The notes under the pieces were generated by a model. That model was given only the letters and a program-made list of their open reading frames with translations, searched no databases and was not told the origin of the DNA. Positions 16,442 to 24,092 of a stretch of 38,989 nucleotides of DNA are shown piece after piece. Positions within the stretch are counted from its first letter, which is position 1. Every line of letters begins with the position of its first letter. The translations under genes were made by a program, and so were the position numbers. Origin of the DNA: Aggregatilineales bacterium (GTDB taxonomy: Bacteria; Chloroflexota; Anaerolineae; Aggregatilineales; Ch27); the NCBI GenBank assembly GCA_029976025.1, contig JARKNX010000013.1, forward strand, positions 1 through 38,989, written 5' to 3'.

Positions 16442-17140
16442 TTACAGCAGGTTCGGCTGCTCCGCTTCGGAGGCCGCCGGCCTGATCAGGTCAGGGGAAT
16501 CGAAGCGCGGGTTGTTCACCGCCCGGGAAACGGGGTAGGCGGCGAGGTCCCCGCCGGCATAAGGGCGCAGCACGGGCAGCAGCGCCGCCAGGTCAGCCTC
16601 GCCCGGGGTCAGCCAGGCTTCCATATCGCCCCGCTCCAGCATCACGGGCATCCGGTCATGAATGGACGCTATGAAAGCGTTGGCCGCGGTAGTGATGAGC
16701 GTGCAAGTGCGCAGCCAGTCCTCCCCCTCCGCCGGCCTCCATGCTTCCCACAGCCCGGCGATGGCGAACGGCCGCCCATCGTGCAGGTGGATGTACAGCG
16801 GCGTTCGGGCGCCAGAGTGTTCCTTACGCCACTCATAGAAGCCGTCGGCGAAGATCACACAGCGGCGGCGGCGCACCGCGCCGCGGAAAGCGGGCTTCTC
16901 GGTCAGGGTTTCAGCGCGAGCGTTAATCAGGCGGCTGCCGATAGCCGCATCCTTAACCCAGGGTGGGATCAAACCCCAGCGCAGCATTTGCGGCCGACGG
17001 CTGCCTTCGTTGGTTAGCGCCAGAACCGGCTGCGTTGGCGCGATGTTGTAACGCGGCCCGGCTTCCATTGTGAACGGCTCCAGATCAAACTGCATCTGCA
17101 CCACGTCCGGATCGACCGTCAGAGTAAATCGCCCGCACAT
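16442..17140 (-). CDS. SRAP-domain abasic-site protein (HMCES/YedK family)
   Basis: 232 residues. All catalytic positions are present: C2 (exposed after removal of Met1), N73 in the N-A-R-A-E-T motif, E103 in D-G-F-Y-E-W and H161 in S-I-H-D-R-M-P. Y-N-I-A-P-T-Q and WGLIPPWVKD are further family signatures. The family forms a thiazolidine cross-link between Cys2 and abasic sites in single-stranded DNA, shielding them at replication forks. The ATG fits because Cys must be residue 2. An AT-rich stretch (17153-17185) upstream may hold its promoter but I could not fix boxes. No partner repair genes adjoin. The gap 16302-16441 holds no gene. Confidence 0.95.
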   Translation of the reverse strand: MCGRFTLTVDPDVVQMQFDLEPFTMEAGPRYNIAPTQPVLALTNEGSRRPQMLRWGLIPPWVKDAAIGSRLINARAETLTEKPAFRGAVRRRRCVIFADGFYEWRKEHSGARTPLYIHLHDGRPFAIAGLWEAWRPAEGEDWLRTCTLITTAANAFIASIHDRMPVMLERGDMEAWLTPGEADLAALLPVLRPYAGGDLAAYPVSRAVNNPRFDSPDLIRPAASEAEQPNLL

Positions 17141-17249
17141 CGCTCACCCCGATAGAATTTTTGTTCTTATATTTTAAGTATATCCGAAAATGGGGCGAGA
17201 TCAACAGATTTTTGCGATGCGCGGATACAGGCAGGGTGGTTCGGAGGTA

Positions 17250-17789
17250 TCACAACCGGCCCTCGATGCGGTCGATCAGCAGGTGTAGCAGCCGGATCAC
17301 GACGGCGGTCGCCGAAGCGGTATCGGTCGCCCGGCAAGACACAATCGGCACCGCGTCCGGCACGTTCAGGCAGGCGCGCAGCGCCTCCGGCGACAGCGCC
17401 CCGGGGAGGTCCTGCATGGTGGCGGCGACAAGGCAGGGCACGCTGGCATGGCGACGGTATTCGGCAATGAGGGCCTCAGCCCCGGCAAAACTCTCCGTGT
17501 CAACGCTGTTCACCGTCAGAATAACGCCGAGCGTATCCGCCGGGAGCTGCCGGGCCAGCGCCAGATCGCGGGAGGCCGGCGGCGCCAGCAGCCGCACAAT
17601 CAGCGACGAGTCCACGACAATCTGGCCGTAATCATAGTGGAGGCGGTAGCCACTGGCGGCCCGATCGATCGTGCGCTGAACAGGGGCCACGTTCGCGTCG
17701 CTGACAGCCGCGATAAACGAAGTCTTGCCGGACCCGGCGAGGCCCGCCACGATGATGAACACGGGCGGCTGTTTATCGTTCAAAGCCAC
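17250..17789 (-). CDS. Small GTPase-like protein with degenerate G motifs
   Basis: 179 residues from a GTG at 17789. The P-loop G16-L-A-G-S-G-K-T23 is intact. The order of strands resembles MglA/CvnD-type bacterial GTPases, whose segment after the P-loop runs D-F-G-R-I...L-F-G-T-P-G-Q. Here it reads YDYGQIVVDSSLIVRLLAPP and A-S-R-D, so the D-x-x-G/T-P-G-Q switch-II motif is lost. The guanine-specificity N-K-x-D is also missing (VAATMQDLPGAL). It may bind a nucleotide without normal hydrolysis or switching. No roadblock or gliding genes are near. It follows the MgtC-like gene by 15 bases, so probably shares its transcript. Confidence 0.72.
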   Translation of the reverse strand: MALNDKQPPVFIIVAGLAGSGKTSFIAAVSDANVAPVQRTIDRAASGYRLHYDYGQIVVDSSLIVRLLAPPASRDLALARQLPADTLGVILTVNSVDTESFAGAEALIAEYRRHASVPCLVAATMQDLPGALSPEALRACLNVPDAVPIVSCRATDTASATAVVIRLLHLLIDRIEGRL

Positions 17790-17804
17790 AGACTCCGCGC
17801 GCCG

Positions 17805-18305
17805 CTAAAGCCCCGGGTCGTCCACCGGGGCAGTATGCTCAGGCTCCTCTAACAGCAAGGTCCGGTGCAGGTATAATTCCCGCTCCACCTTCTTCTCAAA
17901 ACGGCGCAGCACCGCCAGCACCACCCAGATCAACAGGGTGGCGGCAATGGCGAAGAACCAGTACCCCACCCCGACCGTCATGCCGACCGCCGAAGTGGCC
18001 CAGATGCTGGCCGCCGTCGTCAGGTCATGCACGTTGTTCTGGCGGCGGACGATCGTGCCTGCGCCCAGGAAGCCCACGCCAACCACCACCTGAGCCGCCA
18101 CGCGGCTAGACTCGGACCCTTCAAAGGCGTGGATCGAAAGAATAGTGAACAGGCAGGAGCCGATCCCGACCAGCATATGCGTGCGCATCCCGGCCGGGCG
18201 ATTGCGCCGTTCGCGATCGAGGCCGATCACCATGCTGAGCAGCGCCGCCAGCAGCAGCTCTATCGCCGCCGCCGCCTGAAGATCCAGCGATACCCCGCTC
18301 ATCAT
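17805..18305 (-). CDS. MgtC/SapB-family membrane protein
   Basis: 166 residues with four to five transmembrane helices in the N-terminal 130 and a short charged cytoplasmic tail. The family signatures M-V-I-G-L-D-R-E-R-R-N-R-P-A-G-M-R-T-H, V-V-G-V-G-F-L-G-A-G-T-I and TTAASIWATSAVGMTVGVGY are clear. MgtC relatives modulate membrane potential or ATP synthase and aid survival at low magnesium; the longer regulatory ACT domain seen in some is absent. AGGGGGG lies eight bases before the first of two adjacent ATG codons. It begins four bases after the upstream membrane protein gene ends, so the two are coupled. Confidence 0.93.
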   Translation of the reverse strand: MMSGVSLDLQAAAAIELLLAALLSMVIGLDRERRNRPAGMRTHMLVGIGSCLFTILSIHAFEGSESSRVAAQVVVGVGFLGAGTIVRRQNNVHDLTTAASIWATSAVGMTVGVGYWFFAIAATLLIWVVLAVLRRFEKKVERELYLHRTLLLEEPEHTAPVDDPGL

Positions 18306-18309
18306 CTGC

Positions 18310-19230
18310 TCATCCCCCCTGACGAAATAACTGGATATAAGCTCGCAGGCCGATCCCCAGCGAAATGCCGGGCAGCCAGGTCACGCCGAAGATTGTGATA
18401 CACGCCGTCATGGCAACCAGCGGCAGGCCTTCCGGCCCGTCCCCGGGCAGGCTGTAACCTACCGCTGCCGGCAGGATCACGAGCGCCCCGTACAGAAGAT
18501 ACACAGGCAGCGAAACCGGCCCCGGCGGGACCACGCGGCGAAAGAAGGGCTGCCGCGTCCGCCCGCGCAGGAAAAACAGCAGCATCACCAGGTAGCCCAG
18601 CAGCGCCCCCAGGAGCGCGCCATCAGCCGCGTCTATCGCGCCCGCCCGGGCCGCGCTCCAGAACGCCAGCATCAGCCCCGCAATAACCAGCGTCCATCCG
18701 CCCCACCCCAGGCGGAAGCTCCATTCCGGCTCCGGCGGAAGCCATCGGGCGAGCTGAATCAGCAGGCCGAGGATCGCCAGGCTGAGGATCAACATAAGCA
18801 GCGCCGCGCTGAGCGGCGGAACCGGAAAAGCATTGGCCGGCAGGAGAGGGTACCAGCGCAGCCAGATGCCGCTGAGGAGGCCGACCGCCGCCAGGACGAC
18901 TCCCCGGGTCGGCAGGAAGCCCCGCCCGTCCAGCATCCAGCTCAGCCACAGCAATCCCATTATGGCGGCCAGCGTTTGCACGCCCAGCGCCCGCGTCACC
19001 AGGCTGGCCGGCAGGTTGACAAAGGCGCTGCGCGCGATCAGCGCCCCGTTGAGCAGCCCGTACAGGCCGGCCACAACCAGCAGGCCGAACAGCTCGCCGA
19101 TCTGAAATCGCTCGACCACGTCCAGAAGCGCGACAGTCAGCGCCAGAATCAAAATCGCTCTGGTCAGCCACATCCCCGCCGTGAAAGCCAGCGGGTCGCT
19201 ACTCCACCAGATGATCTCGGAGAAGAACAA
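18310..19230 (-). CDS. Multi-pass membrane protein, function unknown
   Basis: At least 306 residues with eight or nine hydrophobic helices and almost no long loops. No family motif is recognised. The first standard start in the open frame is the TTG at 19230, which lacks a ribosome site. The frame stays open upstream, and a CTG at 19275 is preceded by GGGGAGG (19282-19288) at a good distance; starting there would add 15 residues (LKWTWLARLLTGLTL) that fit a first membrane helix. No ATG or GTG occurs in that stretch. The MgtC-like gene follows after four bases, suggesting linked roles in membrane physiology. Confidence 0.72.
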   Translation of the reverse strand: MFFSEIIWWSSDPLAFTAGMWLTRAILILALTVALLDVVERFQIGELFGLLVVAGLYGLLNGALIARSAFVNLPASLVTRALGVQTLAAIMGLLWLSWMLDGRGFLPTRGVVLAAVGLLSGIWLRWYPLLPANAFPVPPLSAALLMLILSLAILGLLIQLARWLPPEPEWSFRLGWGGWTLVIAGLMLAFWSAARAGAIDAADGALLGALLGYLVMLLFFLRGRTRQPFFRRVVPPGPVSLPVYLLYGALVILPAAVGYSLPGDGPEGLPLVAMTACITIFGVTWLPGISLGIGLRAYIQLFRQGG

Positions 19231-19315
19231 CAGCGTCAGGCCCGTCAGCAGGCGGGCCAGCCAGGTCCACTTCAGCGCCTTTCCTCCCCGGTAACACCCC
19301 GCATCGCGCCCTCAA

Positions 19316-19978
19316 TCACTCCCGCTGCGGTTGAAAAGGCCAGTCATGAGGCCGGGTGCCTAGATTGGGAGTGAGATCGGATGAATCATCGTCACCGCCG
19401 GGCCGTCCATAATCGCGTGGCTTGCGGGCGACAAAACGCGAGATATCGCCCACCTCGTCATCGTGCAGCACTTCCCAGCCCGGAAAAAACGAAGGCAACT
19501 CACGCAGCTCCAGCAGGAAGGCGCGCGTTGTGTCGGGATGCTTCTTCAACCGGCGCACATTCCACGCCTGGTAGATGAGCATGCCGCCGGGCAGGAGGGC
19601 GTCGCGCAAATCCGGGAACAGGTGACGGGCCAGAAAACGGAAGCAGCATATCAGATCGTAAGCGCCGGCCATGATCTGGGCGTTGTCCAGATCGGCGTGC
19701 AGGAAGTTGATAGTGCGCAGGTTGCGCATGGCCATCTCCGCCCGGCCCCGCTCCAGCGCCACATGGCTGATATCCAGCGCGTTGACCAGATATCCCTGCT
19801 CGGCCAGCCAGATGGCGTTCTGGCACAGCCCCGCCGCTATATCCAGCGCCACCCGGCGCGGCGCGACCGATTCTGGCCGGGGGGCGTAGGCGACGAGCAG
19901 CGCATCCGGCGGCGGATACGCCCGGAGCGCGCGCTCATAGTACACCTTGTTCCACCTGATACGATCTTCAGCCGACAT
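19316..19978 (-). CDS. Class I SAM-dependent methyltransferase (TehB-like)
   Basis: 220 residues. The Rossmann motifs are present: motif I V-A-L-D-I-A-A-G-L-C-Q-N (a variant of the usual D-x-G-x-G), an acidic residue ending strand 2 (V-N-A-L-D-I-S), F-L-H-A-D-L-D and the YDLICCFRFLARHLFPDL strand followed by L-L-P-G-G-M-L-I-Y. The layout with an N-terminal 'R-W-N-K-V-Y-Y-E' helix resembles TehB/thiopurine-type enzymes. The acceptor is unknown. The C-terminal 30 residues are acidic and proline-rich. It is the first gene of the run 19978 to 17250. Confidence 0.85.
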   Translation of the reverse strand: MSAEDRIRWNKVYYERALRAYPPPDALLVAYAPRPESVAPRRVALDIAAGLCQNAIWLAEQGYLVNALDISHVALERGRAEMAMRNLRTINFLHADLDNAQIMAGAYDLICCFRFLARHLFPDLRDALLPGGMLIYQAWNVRRLKKHPDTTRAFLLELRELPSFFPGWEVLHDDEVGDISRFVARKPRDYGRPGGDDDSSDLTPNLGTRPHDWPFQPQRE

Positions 19979-20007
19979 AGCCCATCCCCGGCATCCCTGT
20001 CATCCGC

Positions 20008-20832
20008 TCAACGCTTGCCCGCATACACCGGCAGGTAATCCAGCGCGTCCGGCACCCGGGCCAGCGCCGCATCATCACCGGGCAGCCCCGCTCCTCCGGG
20101 CGACTGGCGACGGGCGCGAGCCACCTGATAAGCGTCAGCCAGCTCGGCATAGGTCGGGCTGCGCCAGCCTTCCGGGATCGTCAGACAGGCCACGGCTGCC
20201 CGCAGCCGCCGGCCGTGTTCCCCATTCCAGTCCACCGCGCCGGCCAGCATCGCCCGCGCATCAGCCTGGGCGGAATCTCCCTGCCCGCCAAGTTTACCGA
20301 ACACTGACTTGCTCAGGCGAGCCATCATCTTCTCCGCCTGTCTCGCATCAACCGACTCGGCCATCGCGGCCACATCCGGTGGCAGCGGGACGGCCATCAC
20401 CTGCGGCCCCGCATCCACCGCCGGGACCGGCATCTGGCCCGCCATCGCCCGCCTGAGATCATCGGTTGAGCGCCCGGGGCGCAGCCAGGCCGCCAGGGCC
20501 TCCGCGCCGCGCTCCTCCCCTGCCGGGGTCCAGGCGGTCAACTCCCACGCTTCACCCACCAGCCAGGCGTAGAGCAGCGCCGTCTCCAGCGCCACACAGA
20601 GGACGGGCAGCACCGCCGTATCCGGCACACCCAGGACTCGCGTCCAGCCTGCGGCGGCCGGCGCCACGAAATGCCGCGCGCGCACTTTCCAGCCGAAGGA
20701 CAGGCCGCCCCCGCCCGGGAACGGATCGTATGACCGGTAGCCCGCCGCTTCCAGCGCTGTCCTCAGCGCATCGGCCACCTGCCGGGCCTCTCTATCTGGC
20801 ACCCACAGGCTGTGCCATCCTTCGCCCGCCAT
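20008..20832 (-). CDS. Uncharacterised cytosolic protein
   Basis: 274 residues from the ATG at 20832, preceded by GGGAGGTG at five bases; the open frame runs further upstream but that part overlaps a promoter and lacks a start site. No signal peptide is evident. Short hydrophobic stretches (VLPVLCVALETALLYAWLVG) could pack in a core. Features such as EGWHSLWVPDREARQVADAL and a Gly/Pro-rich segment do not match a family I know. It lies just upstream, in transcription order, of the methyltransferase run (30 bases). Function unknown. Confidence 0.7.
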   Translation of the reverse strand: MAGEGWHSLWVPDREARQVADALRTALEAAGYRSYDPFPGGGGLSFGWKVRARHFVAPAAAGWTRVLGVPDTAVLPVLCVALETALLYAWLVGEAWELTAWTPAGEERGAEALAAWLRPGRSTDDLRRAMAGQMPVPAVDAGPQVMAVPLPPDVAAMAESVDARQAEKMMARLSKSVFGKLGGQGDSAQADARAMLAGAVDWNGEHGRRLRAAVACLTIPEGWRSPTYAELADAYQVARARRQSPGGAGLPGDDAALARVPDALDYLPVYAGKR

Positions 20833-20853
20833 ACGCACACCTCCCATCTGTCC

Positions 20854-20883
20854 AGTGTAGCAAAGCCAACCGCTTAATGTAAA
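20854..20883 (-). promoter_or_regulatory. Promoter of the uncharacterised 274-residue protein
   Basis: Minus strand: TTTACA (20883-20878, five of six) and TACACT (20859-20854, four of six) are 18 bases apart. Transcription would start near 20847, giving a leader of about 15 bases that still contains the GGGAGGTG ribosome site. Confidence 0.45.
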
Positions 20884-20890
20884 TCCGGCA

Positions 20891-21631
20891 TCAGGGCCGG
20901 CGCAGCCTGGAGCCGGGCTTGCCCGCGCCCCCGGCCATGCTGCGGATTGCCCGCAGCCAGCTATCGCCTTCCTCGCCCATCCATTCGCCGGTATGACGGT
21001 GATCGTGCATTTCGCGGAACTGGTCCAGCTCGGCCAGCAGGGCCTCCCACACGCCGCGCTGAAGCGCCGCCAGCGTCCCGCTGTCAGCCGGGCGCTTCGC
21101 CCGGCGCAGCGCCATGCGAAAATGCGGCAGGCACAACCCTTCTGATGCGCGGTAGGCATCGGCCAGCCGGCTATCGGAGATAAACTCCCCCAGCGTGCGC
21201 GTGTTGCGTTCTTCGGACGAATCGGCGATCAGGCAGGCCAGGCACGGCCCATCCGGCTCCAGCCGGTCGGCCAGCGCCGCTCCTGCCCCCGGCCCGGAGC
21301 CTGCTCCCTTCAACAGGCGGGAGAAGCCGCCGCGCTCCCCCTGCGCCGGTGGAGCGTCCTCCAGCAGGCGCGCCACCTGGGCGATTGCGCCCCGGTAGTA
21401 GGCGGCCATGTTGACCAGCGCGCCCCGATAGTGCTTGGCCATGTACCAGGCGTGAGGGCCGCACAGGCCGCGACCGGCCCGGAACTTCTCATGATTCTCC
21501 GGGAAGCGGTAGCCTTCAAAGAGCAGCGTGTGCAGGTAGATATCGACATCTTTTTCGATCAGGCGGCACACCGGGCAGCCGGGCTGACCGAATGCCTCGA
21601 CCAGATCGAACAGGCTCAAAGGGGTAGACAA
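20891..21631 (-). CDS. Cys/His-motif protein with internal two-fold repeat (DUF6062-like)
   Basis: 246 residues, cytosolic. It contains two matching sets of metal-ligand-like residues: C19-P-V-C22 with C57-G-P-H60, and C130-L-A-C133 with C167-L-P-H170. The two sets have almost equal spacing (35 and 34 residues between the CxxC and CxPH), so the protein looks like a duplicated C-x2-C/C-x2-H metal-binding unit joined by a Gly-rich linker. I recall similar proteins as DUF6062 in Chloroflexota and Firmicutes; that match was not tested. The nature of the metal and the function are unknown. The gene lies between RecD2 and the 274-residue protein, all on the minus strand. Confidence 0.75.
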   Translation of the reverse strand: MSTPLSLFDLVEAFGQPGCPVCRLIEKDVDIYLHTLLFEGYRFPENHEKFRAGRGLCGPHAWYMAKHYRGALVNMAAYYRGAIAQVARLLEDAPPAQGERGGFSRLLKGAGSGPGAGAALADRLEPDGPCLACLIADSSEERNTRTLGEFISDSRLADAYRASEGLCLPHFRMALRRAKRPADSGTLAALQRGVWEALLAELDQFREMHDHRHTGEWMGEEGDSWLRAIRSMAGGAGKPGSRLRRP

Positions 21632-21704
21632 TGAAGGATTCCTCCTGCATCAGCGCGGTTCGCGCAACTGGCAAATATTGTAGAAAGGGTGTCAGGCGGC
21701 CGCT

Positions 21705-23903
21705 CTATGCTTTCAGCCGGTATTCCAGCCCGCTGTAGCGATGAACGACCTCGTTATTGCGAACAGCAATGGCGATGGCCTTGCGCGTGCCGACCAGGAC
21801 CACCAGCTTCCGCGCCCGCGTGATCGCCGTATAGAGCAGGTTGCGCTGGAGCATCATGTAATGCTGGGTGAGAACCGGCATCACAACAACCGGATACTCG
21901 CTGCCCTGACTCTTGTGCACCGAGATGGCGAAGGCGTGGACCAGCTCGTCACATTCCGACCAGTCGTAAGAGATCAGCCGGTCTTCCAGCGCCACAATCA
22001 GGGCCTGCTCCTCGAAGTCAAGCGCGTGGACGCGCCCGATATCGCCGTTGAACACGTCCTTTTCGTAATTGTTGCGCGTCTGCATAACCTTATCGCCGAC
22101 GCGGAACAGCCGGCCCATGATCCGGCGCTCGGCGCGGCGGCCGGGCGGGTTGAGCGCCGCCTGCAGCGCGATATTGAGCGCATCCACGCCCGCCGGCCCC
22201 CGATACATCGGCACCAGCACCTGCACATCGGTCAGCGCGTCGTATCCGAACCTCTGCGGGATGCGGTTCTGCACCACATCGACGACCAGCCGGGCCGCCG
22301 CTTCCGGGTCTTCCTCGCCGAAGAAAAAGAAGTCCTCGCCTTCGTTGCGGGTATCCGGCTGTTCGCCCCGGTTGATACGGTGGGCGTTGCGGATAATCAG
22401 GCTGCCGCCTTCCTGACGGAAGATCACATCCAGCCGGGTGAAGGACACCCTGCCGCTGTGAATCAGGTCGCGCAGCACATCCCCCGCCCCCACGCTGGGC
22501 AACTGGTCTACATCTCCTACCAGCAGCAGGTGCGCCTCTGCCGGGATGGCCTTGAGCAGATTGTACAGCAAGACCAGGTCCACCATCGAGGCCTCGTCCA
22601 CCACGATCATGTCGGCGTCGAGCGGATCGTCCTCGTTGCGGGTGAACCCTTCGCCGGGGCTGTAGCCGAGCAGACGATGGATGGTCTGGGCTGACTCGCC
22701 GGTTGCCTCGGCCAGCCGTTTGGCCGCGCGCCCGGTGGGGCTGCACAGGACGAAACGGTGTCCGGTCGCTCGCAGGGCAGCAATCACAGTTCGCAGGGTC
22801 GTCGTCTTGCCCGTGCCGGGGCCGCCAGTCAGGATGCTGATCTTGCTCGTCAGCGCCTGGCGGACGGCATCCCGCTGCTGCTCCGTCAGTTGAATTTGCG
22901 ACTCGGCTTCCAGCGTCGTCAGGAACCAGGCCCAGCGCGCGCCGCGGAGGTCATCCAGACGGCTGGCGGGCAGATCGATCATCATCCGCAGCCGGCGGGC
23001 TGCGCCGACTTCCGCGTAAAACAGCGGGGGCAGGTAGACGGCCTCCACCGCAGCCGCCTCCTGCGGCACTTCATCGATCATCACCTCTTCCCGCGCGTGC
23101 AGCCGGTCCACCGCCGCCTCAATGCCGTCCGCTGCCCCCTCCAGCCGGAGGAGTTCCGCCGCCTGCGCAGTCAGGGTCGGGCGCGGCACGAAGGTGTGCC
23201 CGTCGTTGGTGGCCTCATTCAGCGCGTAGATCACGCCGGCCTCCATGCGATGCGGGGAATCGTCCGGCAGACCCAGGCTGCGAGCGATGCGATCGGCAGT
23301 CAGAAAGCCGATTCCCCAGATGTCGCGGGCCAGGCGGTAGGGATTCTCCTGCACCTTTGAAACGGCATCATCGCCGTAGGATTTATAGATTTTGATAGCC
23401 AGTGAGGTCGAAATCTCGTGCCCCTGCAGGAACAGCATCACCTGCTTGATGGCCTGCTGCTCGGCCCAGGCCTTCCGGATCAGGAGCATGCGCTTCTTAC
23501 CCACGTCGGGGACCTCCAGCAGGCGGTCCGGCGAGCGATCGAGCACGTCCAGCGTCTGCACCCCGAAGCGATCGACGATCTTCTCGGCGGTCTTAGGGCC
23601 GATCCCCTTGATCAGCCCGCTGCCCAGGTAGCGGCGCATCCCTTCCACCGTGGCCGGCGTGGACTGCCGCACTTTCTCCGCCCGGAACTGCTGCCCGTAG
23701 CGCGGATCGGTCACCCACTCGCCTTCAAATTCGACCGCCTCGCCCGGCTGTAACTCCGGCAGCATCCCGACCACGGCCACCGTACCGTCCCGGGCCAGGC
23801 CGAGCCGGAGCTGCTCCGGCCTCATCCGCAGGACGGTATAGCCATTTTCCTCGTTGTAGTACGTGATGCGCTCAACAGCGCCTTTGAGCAATTCCGGAGC
23901 CAT
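21705..23903 (-). CDS. recD2: RecD2-type DNA helicase
   Basis: 732 residues from the ATG at 23903; a TTG 18 bases upstream is less likely. The N-terminal region (about 1-330) has the OB-like start (LLKGAVERITYYNEENGYTV) and helix-hairpin-helix segments (G-L-I-K-G-I-G-P-K-T-A-E-K-I and L-L-E-V-P-D-V-G-K-K-R) that mark RecD2 rather than RecBCD RecD. The superfamily 1B helicase motifs follow: Walker A G360-GPGTGKT-367, D-M-I-V-V-D-E-A-S-M-V-D, L-L-V-G-D-V-D-Q-L-P-S-V-G-A-G-D and HAFAISVHKSQGSEYPVVV. It unwinds DNA 5' to 3' in repair and fork processing, without RecB or RecC. GGGGTG precedes the start. Confidence 0.95.
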   Translation of the reverse strand: MAPELLKGAVERITYYNEENGYTVLRMRPEQLRLGLARDGTVAVVGMLPELQPGEAVEFEGEWVTDPRYGQQFRAEKVRQSTPATVEGMRRYLGSGLIKGIGPKTAEKIVDRFGVQTLDVLDRSPDRLLEVPDVGKKRMLLIRKAWAEQQAIKQVMLFLQGHEISTSLAIKIYKSYGDDAVSKVQENPYRLARDIWGIGFLTADRIARSLGLPDDSPHRMEAGVIYALNEATNDGHTFVPRPTLTAQAAELLRLEGAADGIEAAVDRLHAREEVMIDEVPQEAAAVEAVYLPPLFYAEVGAARRLRMMIDLPASRLDDLRGARWAWFLTTLEAESQIQLTEQQRDAVRQALTSKISILTGGPGTGKTTTLRTVIAALRATGHRFVLCSPTGRAAKRLAEATGESAQTIHRLLGYSPGEGFTRNEDDPLDADMIVVDEASMVDLVLLYNLLKAIPAEAHLLLVGDVDQLPSVGAGDVLRDLIHSGRVSFTRLDVIFRQEGGSLIIRNAHRINRGEQPDTRNEGEDFFFFGEEDPEAAARLVVDVVQNRIPQRFGYDALTDVQVLVPMYRGPAGVDALNIALQAALNPPGRRAERRIMGRLFRVGDKVMQTRNNYEKDVFNGDIGRVHALDFEEQALIVALEDRLISYDWSECDELVHAFAISVHKSQGSEYPVVVMPVLTQHYMMLQRNLLYTAITRARKLVVLVGTRKAIAIAVRNNEVVHRYSGLEYRLKA

Positions 23904-23978
23904 ACGGCACACCCCGATCAATGTCGCGCATCGGAACGGACGAGCAGTAGCTCAACGGCAGACATGCCGGGGCGCGCC

Positions 23979-23999
23979 GGGCGGCAGGCCGCACCGCCC
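23979..23999 (-). terminator. Stem-loop between PEP carboxylase and RecD2
   Basis: GGGCGG (23979-23984) pairs with CCGCCC (23994-23999) around nine bases. It lies about 95 bases past the PEP carboxylase stop in a gene-free gap (23904-24092). No T-run is present, so terminator function is doubtful. A tRNA-like D-arm string in the same gap is listed among the rejected items. Confidence 0.25.
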
Positions 24000-24092
24000 T
24001 TGCCCGGGTTCGTCGCCTGGCCAGCCTCACAGGGGACTATTTGCAGCAGCGCCGCCGTAAGTGTCGCCATGAATGCTGACTCCTCCTCCGCC

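Noticed and set aside
20833..21159. N-terminal extension of the 274-residue protein on the minus strand
   Set aside because: It overlaps the preceding gene in another frame, has Cys/Trp/Arg-rich shadow composition and lies upstream of the promoter; the ATG at 20832 has a strong ribosome site.
23945..24020. tRNA-like string: TAGCTCAACGGCAGA (as in the D arm of tRNA-Asn) followed some 55 bases later by GGGTTCGTC resembling a T loop
   Set aside because: No acceptor stem, anticodon stem or T stem can be paired around these strings; at most a decayed tRNA fragment, but chance in GC-rich DNA is as likely.
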